From an uncultured Methanomicrobiales archaeon (GTDB taxonomy: Archaea > Thermoplasmatota > Thermoplasmata > Methanomassiliicoccales > Methanomethylophilaceae): DNA of 64,000 nt. Below are positions 43,060 through 50,291 of the stretch, piece after piece (position 1 is the first letter of the stretch; each line of letters begins with the position of its first letter). A program made the position numbers and the translations under genes. The notes under the pieces are model-generated. The model had not been told where the DNA came from, made no database searches, and was given only the letters and a program-made list of their open reading frames with translations. Where the stretch lies: NCBI GenBank assembly GCA_937892275.1, contig CALAVG010000112.1, forward strand, positions 15,036-79,035, written 5' to 3'.

Positions 43060-44607
43060 TCACTTCTTGGAGGCCTTCTTCTTCTTGGTGGCCTTCTGAG
43101 CACGGACGTTCGCCTTGACGGCATCCGCGATCTCAGCTCCCTCGGCGAGTCCGTCGGTGACCTTGTTGATGTCGTATCTCAGAACGACCCAACCTTCCTC
43201 CTTCAGCTTCGCCTCGACCTCCCTGTCCTCGGTGCCTGGCTCTTCTACATATACGGCGACCTTTCCCTTGACGAACGCCACAGGGATGTGGTAGTCTCCG
43301 TAGTCCCTCCTGCACCTCATTCCCTTGTTCCAGGCGGCCCTTCTGACGAGCGCCTCGGGGGAGTAGTCGGTGTAGATGTCCTCAAGGACCTCATCCTCCT
43401 CGGACTCGGCCTCCTCTGCAGAGGATTCCTCCGGTTTAGGCTCTGCGGCTGTCTCCACGACCTCCGGAACAACGGACTCTTCCTTGATGGGTACCTCGAC
43501 AGGAGTCTCCTCTACTGCGGGTTCCTCTTTAACGGGCTCAGCCTTTTCCGGAGGAACGATCTTTCCGCCGACATCCTTGGACGATACCAGCCTGGACATG
43601 AAGTCGTTGTTGGGCTTCTTGGGCTCTTCCTTTACGGGTTCGGGCTCTGCCTTGGGCTCTTCCTTCACAGGCTCCGTCTTTGCGGGCTCTGCGGGCTTCA
43701 CTGCCACGACGGGTGTCGGGACGGGGACAGGCTCGGGTTTAGGCTCCTCTTTAACAGGTTCGGCGGCCTTCTCGGGCTTTTCTTCTACAGGTGCGGGCTC
43801 GACCTTCTTCGCCGGCTCCTCCTTCTTAGGCTGCTCCTTCTTAGGCTGCTCCTTCTTCTGCTCGGGCTTCGCCTCTTCCTTCTTAGGCTCTTCCTTCTTG
43901 GCTTCCTCTTTCTTCGCCTCGGCCTTCTTCTTTGCCTTCGCGTCTGCCCTGCTCTTCGCCTCGAGCTTCTCCTGCCTCTGCTGCTTCTTCCTGGCCTCTG
44001 CATCAGCCTTGGACTTCTGCTTCTGGGCCTTCTTGGCGGACTTCCTCGAGGGATCGATGACTGCCTCCTCTTCTACGACATCGTCGGTTCCCATGACAAG
44101 GTATGTAGCAAGCCAGAGACCGATGACGATGACGGCTGATGCCTCCTTGACGGAGAGCGAGTTGCCCATGAACAAAAGGATGACGATCACAGCCTCGATA
44201 ATGAAGAAGACCATGTCGACGTACATCATGACCTTGTGCTTCTTGGTCATGTCCGTGTAGTATCCGACGAGCATGGCAACAGCGCCGACTATACCGATGA
44301 TCTCGACAACGAGCAGCGACTCCATGCTTGCGAACTCCATGAAGACGTATGTGAGTGCGGCGACGAGTCCCAACAAGAGTATGAGGATACCGTCGCACTT
44401 CAACGACATCTGTACTTTCCTTATCGTCAGCAGGATTCCCGCTATGAGCGCGAACACACCGGCGACAGTGAGGATGATCTGCGATGTCTGGGTGAGCACC
44501 CCATCGACATCATCCTTCATTAGCAACATTACGAATGCCGCTGCAATGAAAATAACAGCAGCGAGCATCCCGACATATTTACCGTAATTGCTGTTTCCTG
44601 TTCCCAT
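43060..44607 (-). CDS. membrane protein with Lys/Glu/Pro linker and nuclease-like C-terminal domain
   Basis: From ATG 44607 (MGTGNSNYGKYVG, with GGAG upstream) this is 515 residues. The N-terminal third has about six hydrophobic segments. A highly charged, low-complexity stretch of roughly 250 residues follows, rich in KKEE, KEEPK and VKEEP repeats. The C-terminal 100 or so residues form a compact domain (PEALVRRAAWNKGMRCRRDY, then GKVAVYVEEPGTED and GWVVLRYD). That order resembles the DUF559/Vsr-like PD-(D/E)XK fold, with a basic helix, a strand with an acidic residue and a terminal strand-helix. The function is unknown. The tail is poly-Lys. Confidence 0.8.
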   Translation of the reverse strand: MGTGNSNYGKYVGMLAAVIFIAAAFVMLLMKDDVDGVLTQTSQIILTVAGVFALIAGILLTIRKVQMSLKCDGILILLLGLVAALTYVFMEFASMESLLVVEIIGIVGAVAMLVGYYTDMTKKHKVMMYVDMVFFIIEAVIVILLFMGNSLSVKEASAVIVIGLWLATYLVMGTDDVVEEEAVIDPSRKSAKKAQKQKSKADAEARKKQQRQEKLEAKSRADAKAKKKAEAKKEEAKKEEPKKEEAKPEQKKEQPKKEQPKKEEPAKKVEPAPVEEKPEKAAEPVKEEPKPEPVPVPTPVVAVKPAEPAKTEPVKEEPKAEPEPVKEEPKKPNNDFMSRLVSSKDVGGKIVPPEKAEPVKEEPAVEETPVEVPIKEESVVPEVVETAAEPKPEESSAEEAESEEDEVLEDIYTDYSPEALVRRAAWNKGMRCRRDYGDYHIPVAFVKGKVAVYVEEPGTEDREVEAKLKEEGWVVLRYDINKVTDGLAEGAEIADAVKANVRAQKATKKKKASKK

Positions 44608-44757
44608 AGATGCTCCATCGTCTTTAAAGAATATAACGATTTGCGATGTGTGGCTCATTTGTCCCGATAGCATCCAATTCAATGAGCCAGCAAACTGATT
44701 TCTATGTGCCAGACATTCTGAATCCTCGTACACAGATCTCTTCGGACCCATATCATG

Positions 44758-44766
44758 TTTTATATA
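44758..44766 (+). promoter_or_regulatory. TATA box for the small ORF and beta-CASP RNase gene
   Basis: TTTTATATA followed by a further AT-rich stretch to 44780. Initiation near 44790 would leave a leader of about 10 bases before the ORF at 44799 and about 120 before the RNase gene. Confidence 0.55.
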
Positions 44767-44798
44767 CTATACATAAATAGGGTTTATTCACTCTTATA

Positions 44799-44903
44799 AT
44801 GTGGGGCAGAGGTCCCTGCATCATCATCACAGTCAAGAAGGTCATCGAGGCCTTCTTTCACAAAGTCCTCACCATGTGGGGCAACATACGAAAAGGAGCC
44901 TAA
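44799..44903 (+). CDS. 34-residue small ORF upstream of the RNase gene
   Basis: An ATG-to-TAA frame begins just after the predicted transcription start and ends 4 bases before the next gene. Its stop lies just after the AAGGAG ribosome-binding site of that gene (44893-44898), the layout of a coupled leader peptide. The peptide is short and basic with a hydrophobic centre. It begins MWGRG and repeats MWGN near its end; at DNA level ATGTGGGGCA occurs at both sites. No homologue is known to me, and the ORF may be only a leader sequence. Confidence 0.4.
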   Translation: MWGRGPCIIITVKKVIEAFFHKVLTMWGNIRKGA

Positions 44904-44907
44904 TAAC

Positions 44908-46146
44908 ATGAACATGAAGTGTAAATTCCTGGGCGGTGCCGATATGGTCGGACGCATGGGGATGACCATGGAGGGTGACGGCATGACCGCTCTCATCGAG
45001 TACGGCCTCAGCCCCACAAAACCTCCGGAGTATCCCCTGCCCGCACCCCGTATCGACTACGCGTTCCTGACGCACTCCCACCTGGACCACTGCGGTATGA
45101 TCCCGCAGATCTGCGGTAAGAACGAGTGCGATCTCTTCACGACACCCCTGTCGGCAGAGATCTCGGAACTCATGATGTACGACACTCTCAAGATCGCCAA
45201 GGCGGAGGATTATCCCCAGCCCTACACAACAGGCGATATCGAGAGAACAATGAAAGCCGTCGTGCCCATGACTTATAAGGATCAGATAAGCATCAACCAC
45301 ATCGACGTCACAATGTTGGACGCGGGACACATCCCCGGAGCGGCGATGTTCCAGTTTGACAAGGACGTCACGACTATCTACTCAGGTGACATCCACACGG
45401 AGACCCAGAGGCTCGTCGGAGGCGCTAAGCCCCACGACTGTACGACTCTCTTCATCGAAGGAACGTACGGCGGACGCAACCACCCCGACAGGAAGCAAAC
45501 AGAAGAGGCCTTCCTCGCAAAGATCGATGAGGTCATCGACCGCGGAGGAAAGGTCCTTATCCCCTGCTTCGCCAACGGAAGAACACAGGAAATCATGCTC
45601 CTGCTGAGGAACCTCGGCTACGAGATGTGGGTCGATGGAATGGGAAGATCTGTAACGAGACTGTTCCTCGACTACCCCGAGTACGTCAGGGATGTCAAGC
45701 ATCTGAAAGCTGCTAAGAGGAAGTTCAACGAAGTAAGGAACCCCAACTCGAGACTTTCCGCGATCAAGGGACAGATCATCGTCACAACTGGCGGAATGCT
45801 CGACGGAGGACCGGTCCTCGGATACCTCAACGCTATCAAGGACGACCCCAAGAGCGCCATCCTCCTGGTAGGATACCAGGCCGATGACACCAACGGAAAG
45901 ATGTTGCTCGACGAGGGCTGCGTGAAGATTGACGGCGAGGTCGTCAAGATCGCATGCGAGCTGCAGAAGTATGACTTCTCGGCACACGCGGATCACGACC
46001 AGATCGTGAACTTCATCAGGGAATGCGATCCCGAGAACGTGATCATCATGCACTCGGAGTCGCGTGAGGCGTTCCTTCCGGATCTGGAAGGCGACTACAA
46101 GGTGTTCCTCCCCAAGACAGGCGAGGAGTTCAGCCTGGACATGTGA
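44908..46146 (+). CDS. beta-CASP metallo-beta-lactamase RNase (aCPSF2/RNase J-like)
   Basis: This 412-residue protein has motif 2 HSHLDH (residues 55-60), the motif 3 His in DAGHIPGAAM, the motif 4 Asp in YSGDIH, and beta-CASP motifs including FIEGTYGG, IPCFANGRTQE, TTGGMLDGGP and DFSAHADH. It lacks the N-terminal KH domains of aCPSF1, so it fits the aCPSF2 group. These act as RNA endonuclease and/or exonuclease in mRNA turnover or 3'-end formation. It has a clear AAGGAG and follows the small ORF. A strong hairpin after the stop separates it from the convergent MFS gene. Confidence 0.92.
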   Translation: MNMKCKFLGGADMVGRMGMTMEGDGMTALIEYGLSPTKPPEYPLPAPRIDYAFLTHSHLDHCGMIPQICGKNECDLFTTPLSAEISELMMYDTLKIAKAEDYPQPYTTGDIERTMKAVVPMTYKDQISINHIDVTMLDAGHIPGAAMFQFDKDVTTIYSGDIHTETQRLVGGAKPHDCTTLFIEGTYGGRNHPDRKQTEEAFLAKIDEVIDRGGKVLIPCFANGRTQEIMLLLRNLGYEMWVDGMGRSVTRLFLDYPEYVRDVKHLKAAKRKFNEVRNPNSRLSAIKGQIIVTTGGMLDGGPVLGYLNAIKDDPKSAILLVGYQADDTNGKMLLDEGCVKIDGEVVKIACELQKYDFSAHADHDQIVNFIRECDPENVIIMHSESREAFLPDLEGDYKVFLPKTGEEFSLDM

Positions 46147-46157
46147 ACAAAGGGACA

Positions 46158-46174
46158 CCGGGGCTAAGCCCCGG
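46158..46174. terminator. bidirectional hairpin terminator between the RNase and MFS genes
   Basis: CCGGGGC, loop TAA, GCCCCGG: a perfect 7-bp stem in the 42-base gap between two convergent genes. The flank toward the MFS gene is AT-rich (TTAAAATCTTTCAATTTT). It also marks the edge between ordinary chromosome and the peptide-biosynthesis locus. Confidence 0.6.
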
Positions 46175-46188
46175 GCCCTTAAAATCTT

Positions 46189-47607
46189 TCAATTTTCCAC
46201 TCTGACGACCTTATTCTTTATCGCTACAGTACATATGAACGAAATACACAGCACCACGATAGAGAAGCACATAATCGGTATGAAACCTGCCAAAAGTTCA
46301 TCCTGAGACATTGAACCAATACTTCCAGAGCTATAGAATCCGAAAATAGATGCAAAGACTGCACAGCCTAGGGCTGATGCCAACGGGCTGACGGCTAGCA
46401 TGATATTCGCGGCCTCCTCTTCACATCCTGGCGTTGAATGATGGACCATGCGTGTCGGCAATGCAGTCCCATTAAATGCATTCGATGCCCCGAGGAGTAT
46501 TATCGGGAACAGCAGAAACACTGCTTCCGATCTCTGGATTGCCAATATAATCATAATGACACAAAATAGGGCCCTTAGGAAAGGAGCTGCAACAGACGGC
46601 CATTTGCACCCATGTCTGTCACAGATTTTGCCGACAGGTAAAGACAATATGATCGTTGAAACGGACGAGATAGCAATATATACGCCAGATTCGAACTCAC
46701 CCATGCCCCAATATCCCTGGAACATATATGGCAGGATATAGAAACAACCTCCCGAGATTATGCTGCACAGGAAGAATGCCACCATTATTGTTGTGTATTC
46801 CTTATTCTTGAACAGCTTCGGGGACAGTATAGCCCTTTCTTTATCCCTCTTGATGCTTAAAATCAGAGCGTATATAGACAAGCAAATCACAGCGATGAAT
46901 GCTATTATGATAACTGACTGTAACGAACCTAATCCGCTGAACAGGCTAGAACTCTGTACTAGCCCGAGTGCCATAGATATCAGGATCATGACAGACAATG
47001 AACCCAAAATAGTGGGATCCTTTGCAGATTCAATACTCAGATCCTTGGGCAGATATCTTACGGCCAGAACAGTTATCAATATACAAATCGGGATGTTGAA
47101 ATAAAAGATCCAACCCCAGTGCAGATTCGCCGAGATCGCTCCACCAATCAGGGGGCCAACAATTATCGCAAAACCGGATGCTATGCCCATAACTGACATT
47201 CCCAGACCTTTTCTATCCCCAGGAAGCAACTTGACTATTATTGATGGCATCACAGACATTAGCATCGCAACTCCGATGCACTGCAAGATACTGAATAAGA
47301 TGAGCATCCAATATTCTACACTCATACCGCATAACAAGGACGTAACGGCAACAATAAGCGACCCAATTATCGTGAATTTTTTCAAACGTCCGTTCTTGGC
47401 CATCCTACCAAATGGAAGGACAAATGCAGACAATCCCGCCGAACAAACAATCAGAATCAAAGAACTCTCTACCACCGAGATATTGAAAAATGTGCTAATC
47501 GTTGGCAGGGATACACTCAGTAAGGAATAATCCGAATTAATCAAAAAATCGGCTAAGAATAGTATGACTAGTGCTACCAGATGATTGGATTGAATTTTAC
47601 TTTCCAC
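46189..47607 (-). CDS. MFS drug/peptide exporter (14-helix, DHA2-like)
   Basis: I place the start at GTG 47607, with GAGGTGAT just upstream; this leaves 472 residues and about 14 hydrophobic segments. Family marks are FLINSDYSLLSVSLPTI in helix 1, the basic loop FGRMAKNGRLKK after helix 2, and GFAIIVGPLIGGAIS (motif C of exporters) in helix 5. It is likely to pump out a small molecule. Its start lies directly after the ATP-grasp stop, and the NRPS locus lies upstream, so export of the peptide product or self-protection is the simplest role (inference). The gene looks AT-richer than the genes left of it. Confidence 0.9.
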   Translation of the reverse strand: MESKIQSNHLVALVILFLADFLINSDYSLLSVSLPTISTFFNISVVESSLILIVCSAGLSAFVLPFGRMAKNGRLKKFTIIGSLIVAVTSLLCGMSVEYWMLILFSILQCIGVAMLMSVMPSIIVKLLPGDRKGLGMSVMGIASGFAIIVGPLIGGAISANLHWGWIFYFNIPICILITVLAVRYLPKDLSIESAKDPTILGSLSVMILISMALGLVQSSSLFSGLGSLQSVIIIAFIAVICLSIYALILSIKRDKERAILSPKLFKNKEYTTIMVAFFLCSIISGGCFYILPYMFQGYWGMGEFESGVYIAISSVSTIILSLPVGKICDRHGCKWPSVAAPFLRALFCVIMIILAIQRSEAVFLLFPIILLGASNAFNGTALPTRMVHHSTPGCEEEAANIMLAVSPLASALGCAVFASIFGFYSSGSIGSMSQDELLAGFIPIMCFSIVVLCISFICTVAIKNKVVRVEN

Positions 47608-47617
47608 TCTTATCACC

Positions 47618-49072
47618 TCATCTTGATTCCTTACAAAATTGTATCTTGTCCCTATCGCTACCACATTCGATCATTCCGAAAAATGACATCGCCACACTCA
47701 AACCTTCCTTACCGTAGGGTATGGATTCTGCAATTGATAGGTCGACATCCAATACCTCTCCGGCAGATATAGAGTCTACAGTCAATTTCAAATCTGCAAG
47801 CGTATGAGCGAATTTAAACGAATCATCCTCCATCATCAGGTCAGGATAATTATTCTCAAGTTCCTTTATCATCTTGTAATCTCTCTCGAGAATATCCTTC
47901 GATTCCGCCACAAGGAAGAGATTTCCAAGGGAAGTTGAGAGATCGATTGTCTTTGAGATGAGCCTTTTTCCATCTTTCATATCGCATGAGAAATACGAAG
48001 GCAGAGCTGACACCAGAATATTCGTCGGTGCCGGATCTAATTCGCCCACTTTGGTAGCTGTCAGCTCCTCTACAATTGCATATTTACCATTAGTGTCGAA
48101 GTGAACCTTCAACATATCTGAAAACATCTCCTCATCCATTGTAGCAAAGCTATAATCAGCATATGTGCAACCATACATCGCAATTTGGAACTCCTCAGGC
48201 TGGGAAGCACCCATCATACGCGGATTGGTCTCTATAAGTATTGGTCCTTCCGAATTCCAGAAGTATTCGGAGTGACATAATCCGTAGCGAACGCCTGTTG
48301 CATCGAGTACGGCTAAAGCATAATCTATCAAACCCCTGGGAGCCGAGGACTCGCTCAAAAGCATTTCTCCATCGTAGAAAACATTACCGTTCGCGTTTGT
48401 AAGGCGATACCTCCAAAGGTCCGTTATGACATGTTTGCCATTGCACGAAGCCGTATTGACGACATATTCCTCACCAATCACATACTCCTGCATTAGGATA
48501 TCAACATCCTTCTCACCGATGTTGTTCGTGGAATTCCTTAAGAGATTGAAATGATTGATACACTCATCCAAACTGCTGCACACCTTGAAACCTACGCTAG
48601 CGCCGGATGATGTGTATTTGATTGCACATTTACCGTTACATGTTTCCCAGAATTCCTTAACTTCCTTCTCTGACTTGACAGATCTGGTGCGCATATGCCT
48701 GAGGCCGGCCTTTTCAAGGGCCGTGGCCATTCCAAGTTTGGTGGTGCGCAACCATGTTGTCGAAGGATCGTTTCCAGGAAGACCCAGACGTTTAGAAAGT
48801 TCATCTGCAAGACCGACTCCGGGATCGCCTCCTGCGAACACCGCTTCAATCTTCTTTCCCTCCAAGATAGCCATTGCATCATCTGCATCCTGGCACACTT
48901 CAACCTCTTCACCTGGAAACGATTTCTCGAATCCCTCCACAATCTTATCGAAATTTGGGATCGGAGCGTATGGTATAAGGACAATCGGTTTAAGGTTCCG
49001 CTTTTTAAACGCAGCAACATACATTACGGAAGTCGATACGGGTAAAATCACTACGGCAAATCTATCACTCAA
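47618..49072 (-). CDS. ATP-grasp ligase
   Basis: The probable start is TTG 49072, eight bases after GGAGG; an upstream GTG at 49087 is possible. The 484-485 residues hold a pre-ATP-grasp domain, the ATP-binding loop CAIKYTSSGASVGFKV, the hinge MQEYVIGEEYVV, the metal-binding ILIETNPRMMGAS, and an extra C-terminal domain of about 120 residues. ATP-grasp enzymes activate a carboxylate as acyl phosphate and join it to an amine, often making peptide bonds. Next to an NRPS it could add an amino acid or make an unusual building block. It is transcribed with the MFS gene, which starts right after it. Confidence 0.88.
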   Translation of the reverse strand: MSDRFAVVILPVSTSVMYVAAFKKRNLKPIVLIPYAPIPNFDKIVEGFEKSFPGEEVEVCQDADDAMAILEGKKIEAVFAGGDPGVGLADELSKRLGLPGNDPSTTWLRTTKLGMATALEKAGLRHMRTRSVKSEKEVKEFWETCNGKCAIKYTSSGASVGFKVCSSLDECINHFNLLRNSTNNIGEKDVDILMQEYVIGEEYVVNTASCNGKHVITDLWRYRLTNANGNVFYDGEMLLSESSAPRGLIDYALAVLDATGVRYGLCHSEYFWNSEGPILIETNPRMMGASQPEEFQIAMYGCTYADYSFATMDEEMFSDMLKVHFDTNGKYAIVEELTATKVGELDPAPTNILVSALPSYFSCDMKDGKRLISKTIDLSTSLGNLFLVAESKDILERDYKMIKELENNYPDLMMEDDSFKFAHTLADLKLTVDSISAGEVLDVDLSIAESIPYGKEGLSVAMSFFGMIECGSDRDKIQFCKESR

Positions 49073-49251
49073 ACAACAAGCCTCCACATTGTCTGTGAAT
49101 CATGATTAAGAAATAAAAATCCAACTAATGACTCGAGCTTTTTCTTATAATCGGAATAAAACTTCCAATCATCGACAGACCAGAATCTATACTGTAAACT
49201 TTGTTCCTGTCAGTTATCCATCTATCATTTGAATACCTTCCACTCAACCGA

Positions 49252-49258
49252 TTTATAC
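49252..49258 (+). promoter_or_regulatory. TATA box for the small zinc-ribbon gene
   Basis: TTTATAC lies 23-29 bases before the ATG at 49281, so the message is probably leaderless; no ribosome-binding site precedes that ATG. Confidence 0.5.
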
Positions 49259-49280
49259 GAAATATATTGTTACCAGTATC

Positions 49281-49496
49281 ATGTCACTCAATCTAGATGA
49301 GTACACCTGTGAATTCTGCGGCGGACCCTGTAAGAACGTAATCTATGCTGCATTCGTCTGCGACAACCCTGAGTGCATTGAGAAAGCCAGGGTAGCTCGC
49401 GGTGGCCCAGGCGGACATATGAAGAGGAAGGCCGAAGGGAAACCTATTATTCCCCAGGACCTGGAACCCGCTATCGAGGACAATAAGAGAGTTTGA
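49281..49496 (+). CDS. small Cys-rich (zinc-ribbon-like) protein of unknown function
   Basis: This 71-residue protein has CEFCGGPC near residues 10-17 and C27 and C32 (VCDNPEC), a four- or five-Cys site that probably binds zinc. The C-terminal half is charged and contains a Gly-rich stretch (ARGGPGGHMKRK). It is the only plus-strand gene inside the peptide locus, lying between the ATP-grasp and PPTase genes. It could be an older chromosomal gene around which the locus was inserted, or a small regulator. I do not recognise the family. Confidence 0.75.
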   Translation: MSLNLDEYTCEFCGGPCKNVIYAAFVCDNPECIEKARVARGGPGGHMKRKAEGKPIIPQDLEPAIEDNKRV

Positions 49497-49542
49497 TATT
49501 ACCTCTTTCAGCCTAACTTTCTCTGGACGATTGAGTACAGTT

Positions 49543-50211
49543 TCAGAATAAGCTATCCAACTCTACCTTTCTCATTTGAAATTCAAACCTTCCATCTACC
49601 GAGCAAACCGAATAGCAATAATCGTCGTCCACAGCATATTCCTTAAACCGATAATCCCTGCAGTCTACATTCTGATCTACAGCGATATCCTCACCGATGG
49701 AGATGCAGTATTCATCGAGGCCCAGACTGAGTCCCAGCCCTGTAGCTTTCATGAAGCTCTCTTTAAGCGTCCAGAACCGAAAGAACATCCTGAATCTCTC
49801 TTCTCCTTCACACCTACTAATGCTATCATATTCTACACCATGGAAGTAGTTACGTGCAATGTTCAGATCGATAGGGGAGATTATCTCGACATCACATCCT
49901 ACATCCTGATCGCTCACTGAGCACATCACACGTTCCCCGGAATGTGACAGATTGAAACATGTGTCAGATCCTCTGAGAATCGGCTTTCCTTTGGAGTCAC
50001 TGACGACTTCGATAGCTCCCGGATCCTCTCCGAGATCATTCAGTGCATTAATCAAAAGCAACTCCACACCCAATGATAGTCTGCGATCCCTGTCGAATAC
50101 GAAAAGATCCGTCTTCTCCCTGCGTGCAGGAGATACCTTGCGATACGCCTTTCCATAAAGGATATGGTCCTTCAACGGCTCCACATCTGAATAATATGTG
50201 ATCACAACCAT
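49543..50211 (-). CDS. sfp: Sfp-type 4'-phosphopantetheinyl transferase
   Basis: The start ATG 50211 (MVVITYYSD) has GGGAG eight bases upstream and matches the usual N-terminus, giving 222 residues; the ORF extends to 50235. Motifs are FNLSHSGERVMCSVS, VGCDVEI with the magnesium Asp and Glu, and FRFWTLKESFMKATGLGL. It would transfer phosphopantetheine from CoA to the conserved Ser of each NRPS carrier domain. It lies 80 bases after the NRPS on the same strand, a normal pairing. Archaea have no general need for this enzyme, so its presence supports a working NRPS. Confidence 0.93.
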   Translation of the reverse strand: MVVITYYSDVEPLKDHILYGKAYRKVSPARREKTDLFVFDRDRRLSLGVELLLINALNDLGEDPGAIEVVSDSKGKPILRGSDTCFNLSHSGERVMCSVSDQDVGCDVEIISPIDLNIARNYFHGVEYDSISRCEGEERFRMFFRFWTLKESFMKATGLGLSLGLDEYCISIGEDIAVDQNVDCRDYRFKEYAVDDDYCYSVCSVDGRFEFQMRKVELDSLF

Positions 50212-50291
50212 GTTCTGACTCCCATCAATGATCATTGTGGCCCAATGTTATGACATTATATCCTTCATTGTTGCAACTGTATACTACCTCA

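Noticed and set aside
43600..44000. Repetitive DNA mistaken for a CRISPR or satellite array
   Set aside because: The repeats encode KKEE/KEEP-type residues in frame, vary in length, and have no spacers; they are a protein low-complexity linker.
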